The translations under genes and the position numbers were made by a program. Shown here piece by piece: positions 1 through 9,828 of a DNA stretch of 64,000 bases. The DNA is from an uncultured Oscillospiraceae bacterium (GTDB lineage: Bacteria > Bacillota > Clostridia > Oscillospirales > Acutalibacteraceae): contig CASEMN010000005.1 of NCBI GenBank assembly GCA_949289045.1, positions 81,855 through 145,854 of the forward strand. The letters are read 5' to 3'. Within the stretch, counting starts at the first letter, position 1, and every line of letters starts with the position of its first letter. The notes under the pieces are model-generated. The model did no database searches. It was not told the DNA's origin and was given only the letters and a program-made list of their open reading frames with translations.

Positions 1-297
1 AAGAACCGTAACTCCTGCGGAGCCTACAATAAATTTAAAGCCTAAAAATTTCCAAGCAAGGAGGAAAAGAGGAATGTTGATTAAAAGGTTTGCAGTACCT
101 ATGGGAATAATATCGGCCACATAGTTAATAACTATTGCAAGACCTGTTGCGCCGCCGGGAGCTATCTGGTTGGGAGCCGTAAACATATTTACTCCAACTG
201 AGTAAAGAAAGCAGCCTATAGAGCAAAAGATAATATGGGTAATAATTTCTCTAACTCTGGCACGTCCCGGAGATTTAAATTTGGTTTCCTTTTTCAC
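1..297 (-). CDS. YitT-family (DUF161) membrane protein, N-terminal part
   Basis: The 99 codons readable from a GTG at 297 run off the left edge of the window. The product starts with a short basic segment, then a hydrophobic stretch (residues about 17-32), the motif APNQIAPGGATGLA, and a second hydrophobic segment. That NQIAPGG pattern is characteristic of the YitT/DUF161 group of integral membrane proteins, whose function is poorly defined. The start is supported by a GGCGGTG ribosome site about 7 nt upstream of the GTG. C-terminal membrane segments and the DUF2179 domain often found in the family lie outside the window, so only the family is claimed. Confidence 0.75.
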   Translation of the reverse strand, partial: MKKETKFKSPGRARVREIITHIIFCSIGCFLYSVGVNMFTAPNQIAPGGATGLAIVINYVADIIPIGTANLLINIPLFLLAWKFLGFKFIVGSAGVTVL

Positions 298-449
298 GCT
301 AAATCACCGCCGTAAAATATTTTTTCATAGAAAAGACTTTCTTATGGGATAACTGCGCTAAATGAAAATAAAGCTCAAGATATTCAATTTGCTTTAAACA
401 GAAAGGAAATTGCAAAACTATAAAGCATATCCGAAAATATTATATGCTA

Positions 450-842
450 TTACCTATTGTTTATCAAACGGAAAATTTCACGAATGCGCTCTGTTTCACC
501 TTTGAGGTACAGATAACCGAAAAGAGCTTCAAGGCCCGTTGCATAGTGGTAATCGGCAGGGTTCGAGTTTTTAGGCAAATGATTTGTCCTTGTGTTGCGG
601 GCTCTTTTGAAAACCGCCGCTTCCTCTTCGGTAAGAAGAGGAAGAATGTCTTTTATGGCCTGAGCCTGGGCGGATGCCTTTACCTGTTCAACTGCAAGCT
701 TGTGAAGAGCGTTTACAGGTCTGTTGGCGTCGGTTACAAGGGATTCTCTAACAAGCAAATCGTAGACTGTATCGCCTACGAATGCAAGGGAAAGGGAACT
801 GAGCTGAAGGGGATCGCAGGATTTTCCTGAAAGTGTCTCCAT
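450..842 (-). CDS. mrnC: Mini-ribonuclease 3
   Basis: About 130 residues forming a stand-alone RNase III catalytic domain with no dsRNA-binding domain. The family acts in 23S rRNA 3' maturation in Gram-positive bacteria. The signature SLSLAFVGDTVYDLLVRE near the N-terminus carries the helix with the metal-binding Asp. The C-terminal YHYATGLEALFGYLYL carries the second acidic signature (E-A-x-x-G). I chose the ATG at 842 because GGGGTG lies 6 nt upstream; an in-frame GTG at 851 sits directly against the GGGG. The gene follows obg after a few bases, so the two are probably co-transcribed. Confidence 0.88.
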   Translation of the reverse strand: METLSGKSCDPLQLSSLSLAFVGDTVYDLLVRESLVTDANRPVNALHKLAVEQVKASAQAQAIKDILPLLTEEEAAVFKRARNTRTNHLPKNSNPADYHYATGLEALFGYLYLKGETERIREIFRLINNR

Positions 843-855
843 TTTCGTCACCCCG

Positions 856-2585
<1,730 letters not shown>

Positions 2586-2657
2586 TTGTCATGCTCCTTT
2601 CATAGCAATTGCCGCAACGCAGTTAACGAAGCGGCAATTTAAAATTAGTTATAAAAC

Positions 2658-4364
2658 TTACTGTGCTTCCTGTGCATTATCAGGCACTTCGGCTGTGTCA
2701 ATGGAAGCTTCGGTTTCGGTAGAAGAAGGTTCTGATGAGGTTTCGGGCTCATCCCATACCTGGAGGAAAATCTTCTCGTCTACTCGATACTCCTTCTCTA
2801 AATCATTAGGAGTCATAGAGTAAACCGTTCCCGCCTCGTGGGTTCCGTCGTTTAACCTTAAAACTTTTGAAATGTTTGTAAATCCTTCTTCTTCAAGGGC
2901 TTTTACGGCGTCTTCATATGTTGAATTTACAACGTTGGGAAGCTTTGCCATTTTAAGGCCCTTACTTACTACGAGAGTAACTTTAATTTTTCCGTTTGCA
3001 GGAAGAGTTTGTGTAGAATCAGGCTCCGGATCCTGGGAGATAATCATTCCCTCTGTGACTGTGTCGCTGTATTCCTCTTTTACGGTGAATTCAAAAGTAG
3101 CGTTCCAGCTTGCAGTTGCACGTACTGTAGAATAATACTGGCCTTCGAATCTCGGTATCTGAATTTGCTGGTCGCTGACTGATCCTGAGGGAACAATATC
3201 CTCGTTGCCGCTGTCCTTGAAAATATCGTCACGGAAAGCTATGAGCACAACTACAACCACAATCGCAATACATGCCACGGCGCTCAGTATACCGGCTCTG
3301 ATGGCTATTTTTTTGTTTTCCTTACTCATTCCCTTTTTCTGCTTATTTTGAGGAGCTTCATCCTCTTTGGAGTAAGGAATGCCTGCTGTATATCCGCCTG
3401 ACATACTTGACGAAGCGGAAAGCTCACCTCTGAGCTGGTCAACGGTGCGTGTTCTGTCTTCGGGAAGAATCTGCATAGCGTTGATAATAGCGTTTATGAC
3501 ATAAGCGGGAATCTGCTCGGCAAATTTGCCCGGAATCATCATTTTATCATTGGTAACTCTTGAGGTAGCCTCAATGGGAGTGCTGCCGATAAGAGCTCTG
3601 TAAAGGACGGCTGCGAAAGCATAAATATCTGTCCAGGGACCCTGTCTGCCTTCAAATCCGTACTGTTCAATTGCAGCGTAGCCGGGGAAAAGCTGGGCTG
3701 TTATATCGCCTCTTGCAGTTCTGGCCTGACCTATGCTGAAACCGGTTATACGAACTTTATTATCGTTTCCGATTACTAAAGTTGAGGGAGAAATACCTCT
3801 GTGGATTATTCCGGCTGTATGAAGTGTGCCGAGGGTGGAGAGTACAGGCATAAACATTGAGCGTGCCTGATCCCATGAAATATATCCGTTTTTGCTCTGG
3901 AGAAGATAGTCGCGAAGAGTTATACCTTCAATATGTTCTGAAATAGCATAAGCTGTGCCGTAATCCTCAACAATGTCAAAAGCGGAGATAAGAGCTGTAA
4001 GGCCTCTCATTCTAACAAGCTTGCGCCAAAGCTCCAAAAAGCTCTGGTAACAGTCGCTGAAAACATTTTCCGAGCCGGCCTGAGGTTTAAGCTCAAGTGT
4101 ATCAGCGTCTCTCTGAGAAATGGCGTCAGGAAGGAACTCTCTTATGCACACCGGTGTGTTTTGGTTAGAATCCCATCCCATGTATGTTGCGCCGTCGCCG
4201 TTAAATTCGAGAAGTCTGCCTACTAAATAACGTCCGCCGACAACGGTGCGAAGGGGCAGATAGGGCAGCATCTGAGGTGAATCGGCACGGAAACCGCAGT
4301 AAGGGCACTGCTTTTCATCGCCTATCTCCTTCATGCAATTCATACAAAGATTTTCAGTATTCAT
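2658..4364 (-). CDS. Zinc-ribbon pseudokinase with PASTA domains
   Basis: A 568-residue membrane protein. The N-terminus has a C-x2-C...C-x2-C zinc ribbon (Cys 7, 10, 20, 23). A Hanks-type kinase fold follows (about 43-310), then a transmembrane helix (about 355-378), two PASTA-like extracellular domains, and a Ser/Glu-rich tail. It resembles PrkC/Stk sensors of cell-wall fragments. However, the catalytic signatures are changed: the VAIK Lys is replaced (V-C-I-R-E-F near residue 73), HRD reads H-R-G (near 188), the following Asn is lost, and DFG reads G-F-S (near 208). I therefore call it a probable pseudokinase. The ATG at 4364 is preceded by AGGAGAGG; an upstream in-frame start has no comparable site. 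Confidence 0.85.
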   Translation of the reverse strand: MNTENLCMNCMKEIGDEKQCPYCGFRADSPQMLPYLPLRTVVGGRYLVGRLLEFNGDGATYMGWDSNQNTPVCIREFLPDAISQRDADTLELKPQAGSENVFSDCYQSFLELWRKLVRMRGLTALISAFDIVEDYGTAYAISEHIEGITLRDYLLQSKNGYISWDQARSMFMPVLSTLGTLHTAGIIHRGISPSTLVIGNDNKVRITGFSIGQARTARGDITAQLFPGYAAIEQYGFEGRQGPWTDIYAFAAVLYRALIGSTPIEATSRVTNDKMMIPGKFAEQIPAYVINAIINAMQILPEDRTRTVDQLRGELSASSSMSGGYTAGIPYSKEDEAPQNKQKKGMSKENKKIAIRAGILSAVACIAIVVVVVLIAFRDDIFKDSGNEDIVPSGSVSDQQIQIPRFEGQYYSTVRATASWNATFEFTVKEEYSDTVTEGMIISQDPEPDSTQTLPANGKIKVTLVVSKGLKMAKLPNVVNSTYEDAVKALEEEGFTNISKVLRLNDGTHEAGTVYSMTPNDLEKEYRVDEKIFLQVWDEPETSSEPSSTETEASIDTAEVPDNAQEAQ

Positions 4365-4457
4365 AACAGTTAATCCTCTCCTGTTTTTTCCGCATTTGCG
4401 GTTACAGAGATTTTTCTCTGTGCTGTAATACATTTTTTTACTTTTACGTTACACGAT

Positions 4458-4487
4458 ATAATATCAAATTTAACCGCTATTTGTCAA
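4458..4487 (-). promoter_or_regulatory. Sigma-A-type promoter for the pseudokinase gene
   Basis: On the minus strand TTGACA (4487-4482) and TATTAT (4463-4458) are separated by 18 bp, about 95 bp upstream of the start codon at 4364. The rest of the 418-bp gap (4434-4851) holds short inverted repeats (for example TTATTGC-GCCG-GCAATAA near 4550) and the divergent promoter listed next; no gene was seen there. Confidence 0.6.
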
Positions 4488-4670
4488 GGAATAAGCCTTT
4501 TTGCAGTGTTCTTTCTCATAACTGGAGAGTTTGGCTTTTCATAAAAGCCTTATTATTGCGCCGGCAATAACCTAACGGTTTATGGCGAAAAAGCCTTTAA
4601 CCGGAAAAATTATTACTTTTGCAGAAAAATTTTAAATTTTGGTTTTAAAAGCATTGCGTCTAATTTTTTC

Positions 4671-4699
4671 TTGCGAATGTGTATATTATCATATACAAT
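4671..4699 (+). promoter_or_regulatory. Sigma-A-type promoter for the permease gene
   Basis: TTGCGA (4671-4676), a 17-bp spacer and TACAAT (4694-4699) lie about 150 bp before the permease start. The spacer overlaps the inverted repeat GTATATTATCATATAC, which could be a regulator site. Confidence 0.5.
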
Positions 4700-4851
4700 A
4701 AAGTATATTTGTAAGTGACGGATGTTTAAAACTGAATTATAGAAAATAAGTTAAGAGTTTATTTTATAACTTTGTAATGTCGGCGGAATGTTTTACCGTC
4801 TTACTTTAGAAGTTTAAATCGCAAAATAAAATTAAGGCGGTGAAATTTTGA

Positions 4852-6186
4852 ATGGAAGAAAGCACAAAAAAATATTCACTTCCCACTGCGGTGGCAATGA
4901 TTGTAGGCATCTGCATAGGTTCGGGTATATTCTTTAAAACGGACAATATTCTCTACGCCGCCGGGGGCAGCGTTACAAAGGGAATAGTTGTTTTCGCATT
5001 AGGTGCAATAAGTATAGTATTCGGCGGGCTTTCTTTTGGTGAGCTTGCAAAGCGAACAGGCTCTGCCGGAGGACTTATAGGTTATGCTGAAAAATTTATT
5101 TCTCCAAGGGCTGCCTGTGCCGCAGGCTGGTTTCAGACCTTTGTATATTATCCGGCGCTGCTTGTTGTTGTGGTGAGAGTAATAGGCGTTTATACCTGTA
5201 TGCTTTTCGGAATAGAAAATAAAATAAGTACAGAGATGGCTATAGGCCTTGTGTTCTGCTGCTTTTCATATTTATATAACTGTGCCGCACCTAAGTTCGG
5301 AGCACTTTTCCAGAACCTTTCAACTTTGGTAAAGCTTATACCGCTGGTGCTTTTTGCGGCGGCTGGATTTTTGTTCGGAAATCCTCAGGCGCTTACAGCT
5401 TCTCCCGAAACGACAGTAAGTTCCGTGGGATGGATAAGCGCAGTAGCTCCCATAGCCTTTTCCTATGACGGCTGGATTATCTCCACATCCATTTCCCATG
5501 AAATTAAAAATGAAGCCAAAAATTTACCCCGTGCTCTTGTAATAGGTCCTCTTATTGTGCTGGGTGTATATGTTTCATATTTTACGGGAGTTTCTCTTTT
5601 TCTGGGGCCGGATGCGATAATTTCAATGGGCGACGCACATGTTTACTCAATTGCCGAATCCCTTTTCGGAGCAGCAGGCGGTAAGATAATTCTCATTTTT
5701 ATTATCATTTCAGTTATGGGAACCGTTAACGGTATAATTTTAGGCTTTATACGTATGCCCTATTCGCTGGCAGTAAGGGGAAACATGGTGCCTTTTTCAC
5801 GCACTCTTTCAAAGCTCGGCGAAAGAAGCAATATTCCTCTCGCTTCCGCCGCCGTCTCTTTTGGTCTGATGCTGGTATGGAGCTTTGTCCACTATTTTGT
5901 TTCTTCAAGAAACCTCATGATTAATTCGGATATCTCGGAAGTTTCTGTGGCTATGAGCTACGCTATGTATATTCCTCTTTATTATAAAGTCTATACGCTT
6001 TATAAAAAGGGAGAAATAAAAGGCAGGTTTGCGGGAGTTATATGTCCGCTCCTTGCAAGCGTCGGCTCCTGCATAGTGCTTTTCGGAGCTTTGAGAAATC
6101 CCGATTTAATTCCTGTGGCTCTTATTTTTACAGTTCCGGTTTTTCTTTCACTTATCTATTTTTCTCCAAAAGAAAAGAAAAAGTAA
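4852..6186 (+). CDS. APC-superfamily amino acid permease
   Basis: A 444-residue protein with about twelve hydrophobic segments and the APC N-terminal signature: AMIVGICIGSGIFFKTD is the unwound TM1 G-x-G-x-G substrate-binding region. The overall pattern, including GEL-AKRTGSAGG and FSYDGWIISTSISHEIKNEAKN in TM6, is that of SteT/LAT-type exchangers for neutral amino acids. The exact substrate is not readable. The ATG at 4852 has AAGGCGGTG about 8 nt upstream. It is monocistronic: it ends at the bidirectional terminator at 6209-6240, which it shares with the convergent ABC ATPase gene. Confidence 0.85.
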   Translation: MEESTKKYSLPTAVAMIVGICIGSGIFFKTDNILYAAGGSVTKGIVVFALGAISIVFGGLSFGELAKRTGSAGGLIGYAEKFISPRAACAAGWFQTFVYYPALLVVVVRVIGVYTCMLFGIENKISTEMAIGLVFCCFSYLYNCAAPKFGALFQNLSTLVKLIPLVLFAAAGFLFGNPQALTASPETTVSSVGWISAVAPIAFSYDGWIISTSISHEIKNEAKNLPRALVIGPLIVLGVYVSYFTGVSLFLGPDAIISMGDAHVYSIAESLFGAAGGKIILIFIIISVMGTVNGIILGFIRMPYSLAVRGNMVPFSRTLSKLGERSNIPLASAAVSFGLMLVWSFVHYFVSSRNLMINSDISEVSVAMSYAMYIPLYYKVYTLYKKGEIKGRFAGVICPLLASVGSCIVLFGALRNPDLIPVALIFTVPVFLSLIYFSPKEKKK

Positions 6187-6208
6187 ATTTATGGCTTTAA
6201 AACAAACT

Positions 6209-6240
6209 GCCCCGTCTGAGTATAAAAACTCAAACGGGGC
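6209..6240. terminator. Bidirectional intrinsic terminator
   Basis: A 13-bp stem (GCCCCGTCTGAGT paired with ACTCAAACGGGGC, one mismatch) with a 6-nt loop sits between the convergent permease and ABC ATPase genes. U-rich sequence follows on the plus strand. Confidence 0.75.
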
Positions 6241-6247
6241 ATTATTA

Positions 6248-7027
6248 TTACTGCTTATCGGTGTTATCTGTATTTTTTGTTTCGCTGTTTTTTTCATTAA
6301 GTTTTTTCTGCCTGATACGCTCTTCACGGGCAACGAAATATGCGTCGTTTACATAGTCTTCTATTTTTTTGCCGTCCTGAATTCTGATTACACGTCCGGC
6401 AGATTCGGCTATAGAGTTGTCGTGGGTAATGAGTATAACAGTTCTTCCCTCGTCGCACAGCTCGTTAAGAATTTTCCTAACCTCTTTACCGCTGTGAGAG
6501 TCAAGGTTACCTGTAGGTTCGTCGGCAAGGATAACGGGAGGCTTTGCAGCTACTGCACGGGCGATTGCTACACGCTGCTGCTGACCGCCGGACATCTCTG
6601 CGGGTCTATGGTTTACTCTGTGTCCCATGCCAACTCTTTCGAGAGCGTCAAGGGCGAGCTTTTTGCGCTCTTCCGCACCCATTCCTCTGTACACAAGGGG
6701 AAGCTCTACATTTTCCCTTGCGGAAAGACTGGGAATAAGGTTAAAGCCCTGGAAAATAAATCCGATTTCCTTGTTTCTGATTTCCGACTGCTCATCGTCT
6801 GAAAGGCCTTCAGTATTATGGCCGTTCAAATAGTATTCTCCGCTTGTAGGCACATCAAGAAGACCCAGCATATTCATCAGGGTGGATTTTCCGGAACCCG
6901 ACTGTCCTACAATAGCAACGAATTCTCCCTCGTCAATTGTTAGGGAAATTCCGTCCAGAGCGTGAACCTCGTTTTCGCCGGGGTTATAGATTTTATAAAC
7001 ATTTCTTACGTCAACAAGATGGGGCAT
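6248..7027 (-). CDS. MacB/LolD-type ABC transporter ATPase
   Basis: A 259-residue nucleotide-binding subunit. It has Walker A GQSGSGKST (about 40-48), the signature MSGGQQQRVAIARA (about 144), Walker B VILADEPTGNLD (about 163) and the H-loop ITHDNS. The LFQ/GNLDS features place it in the MacB/LolD/FtsE-like group that works with FtsX-fold permeases in efflux of peptides or lipids. The last 30 residues are a Lys/Asn/Asp-rich tail. No permease gene is adjacent, so its partner must be encoded elsewhere. The ATG at 7027 follows AGGCGGTG. Confidence 0.88.
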   Translation of the reverse strand: MPHLVDVRNVYKIYNPGENEVHALDGISLTIDEGEFVAIVGQSGSGKSTLMNMLGLLDVPTSGEYYLNGHNTEGLSDDEQSEIRNKEIGFIFQGFNLIPSLSARENVELPLVYRGMGAEERKKLALDALERVGMGHRVNHRPAEMSGGQQQRVAIARAVAAKPPVILADEPTGNLDSHSGKEVRKILNELCDEGRTVILITHDNSIAESAGRVIRIQDGKKIEDYVNDAYFVAREERIRQKKLNEKNSETKNTDNTDKQ

Positions 7028-7189
7028 TTGAACACCGCCTGATTTATATTTTTATTTGTTAATAATAAATTTTAAGTCTGTAAAAAAAGCAAGTCAAGAC
7101 GCATTTTGTAAATTATATATGAATGAAACAGAATAAAAATCTCCGTAAAGGGAAAAACAAAGTTGAAAAAGAAACAAAGGGTGAAAAAT

Positions 7190-7633
7190 ATGGCTGTAAC
7201 AGGAAAAGAATATGAAAAAATGGCGCAGAAAGCGGAGCCGCCCAGTCACATGGTAAAAAATTTTTTTATGGCGTATTTGGTGGGAGGACTTATCTGCACT
7301 TTTGGCGAACTGCTTTTTACGCTTTACTCTTACTGGGGAGCGGAAGAGAAGCAGGCACGCATGGCAGTTTCCGTAACCCTGATATTTATAACCGCATTTT
7401 TAACGGGAATCGGTGTTTTCGATAAGATAGCCAGATTTGCCGGAGCGGGAACAATAGTTCCTATAACTGGATTTGCAAATTCTGTGGCTTCGCCGGCGCT
7501 TGAGTTTCAAAGCGAGGGCAGAATAATGGGCACCGGTGTTCAGATGTTTTCCATAGCGGGTCCTGTTATAGTTTACGGAACAGCCGCTGCGGTTATATAC
7601 GGGCTTATAGTCTGGATTTTCCGTCTTTATTAA
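7190..7633 (+). CDS. spoVAC: Stage V sporulation protein AC
   Basis: About 147 residues with four to five hydrophobic segments. The SpoVAC/SpoVAE2 signatures include FFMAYLVGGLICTFGE, a conserved PITGFANSVASPALEF and a G-x-F-S-I-A-G-P-V-I-V-Y-G segment. SpoVAC is an inner-membrane channel component that moves dipicolinic acid into the forespore and out at germination. The ATG at 7190 has AAAGGGTG about 7 nt upstream; an in-frame TTG at 7163 would add nine basic residues. It is followed after 24 nt by spoVAD, the usual order. Confidence 0.93.
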   Translation: MAVTGKEYEKMAQKAEPPSHMVKNFFMAYLVGGLICTFGELLFTLYSYWGAEEKQARMAVSVTLIFITAFLTGIGVFDKIARFAGAGTIVPITGFANSVASPALEFQSEGRIMGTGVQMFSIAGPVIVYGTAAAVIYGLIVWIFRLY

Positions 7634-7657
7634 TTTTTGCGGAAAGGTGGAAAAATA

Positions 7658-8671
7658 ATGGCGGAAAGAATCGGAAAATATACTCTTAACTTTACTTCGA
7701 AGCCATCTATTGTGGGAAACGCCGCAGTAGTTGGTAAAAAAGAGGGAGAAGGTCCTCTGGGAGAGGAATTTGACAAAATTTATACAGATACTACCATGGG
7801 CGAATGTTCATGGGAGAAGGCAGAAAGTTCAATACAGCGTGAGGCAATTATAAGAGCTCTCGCAAAAGCTGATACAGCTACATCCCAGGTGGATGCGGTA
7901 ATTGCCGGAGATCTGCTCAATCAGTGTATAGGAACTACCTTTGGACTTCGTGAAATGAATATTCCCTTTGCAGGAGTTTACGGAGCCTGTTCCACTATGG
8001 CGCTTTCGCTGCTTATGGGCAGCATAATGGTGGATGGCGGAGCGGTAAATACCTGTGTATGTGCAACGTCATCCCATTTCTGTTCTGCGGAAAGACAGTT
8101 TAGGTATCCTCTTGAATACGGCGGACAGCGTCCTCCTGCGGCACAGTGGACTGTTACGGGTTCCGGAGCGGCAGTGCTCAAAAAGAGCGGAGGAACGGTG
8201 AAGGTTACAAAGGGAATAATCGGAAGAATACAGGATTTGGGTATACGTGATGCCAACAACATGGGTGCTGCCATGGCTCCCGCTGCGGCCAGTACAATTA
8301 CCGATTTTCTAAAGGATACGGGAACTGTTCCCGAAGATTACGACATGATTTTAACAGGAGATCTGGGCTCTGTAGGTTCAAAGCTCCTTTGTGAGCTGAT
8401 GGTAAAGGAGTCGGGAATAGATATTTCCGCTGTTCACAGAGACTGCGGAGTAATGATATTCGACCCTGAAAATCAGGACGTAAATGCAGGCGGTTCCGGC
8501 TGCGGGTGCAGCGGAGCGGTGGTTTGCTCATATATAATGCGTCGCCTTCAGCAGGGAGAACTGAAAAAGGTACTTTTTGTGGGAACGGGAGCACTTATGT
8601 CGCCCACTTCGTCAAAACAGGGTGAATCAGTGCCCGGTATTGCCCACGGAGTGCTTTTGAGCACAGAATAA
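7658..8671 (+). CDS. spoVAD: Stage V sporulation protein AD
   Basis: About 337 residues with the thiolase-like fold of SpoVAD, the dipicolinic-acid-binding subunit of the SpoVA channel on the outer face of the spore inner membrane. Recognisable segments are FTSKPSIVGNAAVVGKKEGEGPLG at the N-terminus (conserved in the family), DAVIAGDLLNQC, PFAGVYGACSTM with the thiolase-position Cys, and SGCGCSGAV near the C-terminus. The start at 7658 was chosen for the GGAAAGGTGG ribosome site. The length matches the family. It is co-transcribed with spoVAC and the small gene downstream. Confidence 0.95.
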   Translation: MAERIGKYTLNFTSKPSIVGNAAVVGKKEGEGPLGEEFDKIYTDTTMGECSWEKAESSIQREAIIRALAKADTATSQVDAVIAGDLLNQCIGTTFGLREMNIPFAGVYGACSTMALSLLMGSIMVDGGAVNTCVCATSSHFCSAERQFRYPLEYGGQRPPAAQWTVTGSGAAVLKKSGGTVKVTKGIIGRIQDLGIRDANNMGAAMAPAAASTITDFLKDTGTVPEDYDMILTGDLGSVGSKLLCELMVKESGIDISAVHRDCGVMIFDPENQDVNAGGSGCGCSGAVVCSYIMRRLQQGELKKVLFVGTGALMSPTSSKQGESVPGIAHGVLLSTE

Positions 8672-8691
8672 AGAAAAAAGGAGAAAAGAAA

Positions 8692-8847
8692 ATGGTAAGA
8701 CTTTTAAGAGATTTAAATATTTTATCAATGGCGGGAAGAACCCTTAAAATTATTGAAATTGCACGCTATGTTATTGTAGCTGCGGCAGTGATTTTTGCTC
8801 TTACGGAAGGAATAAGGGCGACAATGGGAGCTGCAAAAGCAGGTTAA
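8692..8847 (+). CDS. Small membrane protein downstream of spoVAD
   Basis: An ATG-initiated 51-residue ORF with AAAGGAG 8-10 nt upstream, 20 nt after spoVAD. It has a basic N-terminus, one hydrophobic segment (about residues 24-38, ARYVIVAAAVIFAL) and a small-residue C-terminus. In other spore formers the third gene here is spoVAE (about 115-120 residues, several membrane spans); this product is far shorter and I do not recognise it as SpoVAE. Its stop codon TAA lies inside the first palindrome of the 99-bp repeat array, so the repeats overlap its 3' end. It could be a genuine small spore protein or a replaced 3' gene. Confidence 0.55.
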   Translation: MVRLLRDLNILSMAGRTLKIIEIARYVIVAAAVIFALTEGIRATMGAAKAG

Positions 8848-9333
8848 ACCTGCACATAAGCCGCACACCGAACGCCAGCAGACATTTAATATAAGTGCCT
8901 GCGGGCAAGATGACATTTAAAACGAAAACATGAGCAAGCAGGCTGAGCCTGCACCCAAGTCGCACACCGAACGCCAGCAGACATTTAATATAAGTGCCTG
9001 CGGGCAAGATGACATTTGAAACGAAAACATGAGCAAGCAGGCTGAGCCTGCACCCAAGCCGCACACCGAAAGCCAGCAGACATTTAATATAAGTGCCTGC
9101 GGGTAAGATGACATTTAAAACGAAAACATGAGCAAGCAGGCTGAGCCTGCACCCAAGCCGCACACCGAACGCCAGCAGACATTTAATATAAGTGCCTGCG
9201 GGTAAGATGACATTTAAAACGAAAACATGAGCAAGTAGGCTGAGCCTGGCAGCGTGACGCACAGCAGGCTGAGCCTGCACGCAATTCGCACAGCAAACTG
9301 AGTTTGCATGCATGACGCACACCAAATGACGGC
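8839..9333. repeat. 99-bp tandem repeat array with palindromes
   Basis: Four nearly identical 99-bp units start at 8839, 8938, 9037 and 9136, with a decayed fifth at 9235. Each opens with a 7+1+7 palindrome: GCAGGTT-A-AACCTGC in unit 1, GCAGGCT-G-AGCCTGC in units 2-4. Two more palindromes stand outside the strict period: GCAGGCTGAGCCTGC at 9264-9278 and GCAAACTGAGTTTGC at 9293-9307. The base changes occur in matched pairs, so the dyad is kept. The rest of each unit contains CACACCGAACGCCAGCAGAC and an ATAAGTGCCTGCGGGCAAG segment. The array fills most of the 614-bp gap between the spoVA genes and the thioredoxin-like gene. Confidence 0.95.
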
Positions 9334-9461
9334 AACGAACAACTATAAATGCCTGCGTTAAAAATTTCTTGTTTATCAAAGTATAGGTAAGGGCAGAAAA
9401 TTTTTTATATTACTTTTTTGTTTATCATTGCGGCATATCCGCTTTACAGGAGGAATTTAAG

Positions 9462-9746
9462 TTGCTTGAGAAAATCACCGATGAAAATTATTGTATTCAG
9501 ATTGAACAAAGTGAAAAACCGGTAGTGCTGTGTTTTTATGCCCCATGGTGCGAGCAGTGCCAGCTCATTTTGCCGGAACTTGAAAAAGCATCGGCGGAAA
9601 AAGCTGAATTTTATAAATTCGGTATAGTCAATACTGACTTTGAAAAGCAGCTTTCTCAGGAATTTAAAGTGGAAAATGTGCCGAGCATTTTTCTGGTAAT
9701 AGGAAAAGAAAAACGTGAAGCGAGCCTTGAAGAAATTTTTGAATAG
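9462..9746 (+). CDS. Thioredoxin-like protein
   Basis: A 94-residue thioredoxin-fold protein. The segment VVLCFYAPWCEQCQLILPELEKA carries the redox pair C-E-Q-C (Cys 30 and 33) in place of the usual C-G-P-C. The cis-Pro region reads VENVPSIFLV. It is slightly shorter than classical thioredoxin (about 105 residues). It probably acts as a cytoplasmic thiol-disulfide exchanger of unknown partner. It begins with TTG at 9462 preceded by AGGAGG. It is monocistronic, ended by the terminator at 9778. Confidence 0.82.
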   Translation: MLEKITDENYCIQIEQSEKPVVLCFYAPWCEQCQLILPELEKASAEKAEFYKFGIVNTDFEKQLSQEFKVENVPSIFLVIGKEKREASLEEIFE

Positions 9747-9777
9747 CTGATATTTTTGTTTTTATATGAGATTATAA

Positions 9778-9816
9778 AAGAGCCCGAAACAAAACTGCTT
9801 CGGACTCTTCTTTTTG
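9778..9816. terminator. Intrinsic terminator after thioredoxin-like gene
   Basis: Imperfect stem AAGAGCCCGAA...TTCGGACTCTT followed by CTTTTTG. It lies between this gene and the convergent glycoside hydrolase gene and probably serves both. Confidence 0.65.
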
Positions 9817-9828
9817 TGCTGTAACTTT

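Noticed and set aside
444..830. A 128-residue plus-strand ORF
   Set aside because: It is antisense to mini-RNase III with no ribosome site; a shadow frame.
6191..6802. A 203-residue plus-strand ORF after the permease
   Set aside because: It is antisense to the ABC ATPase gene and crosses a terminator; the ATPase motifs on the other strand are decisive.
8839..9333. CRISPR array
   Set aside because: Units are contiguous 99-bp tandem copies with no variable spacers and no cas genes nearby.
8801..9379. A 192-residue minus-strand ORF made of a repeated 33-residue unit
   Set aside because: It exists only because the DNA repeat is 99 bp, a multiple of three. There is no ribosome site, and the paired stem changes fit a DNA or RNA structure better than a protein.
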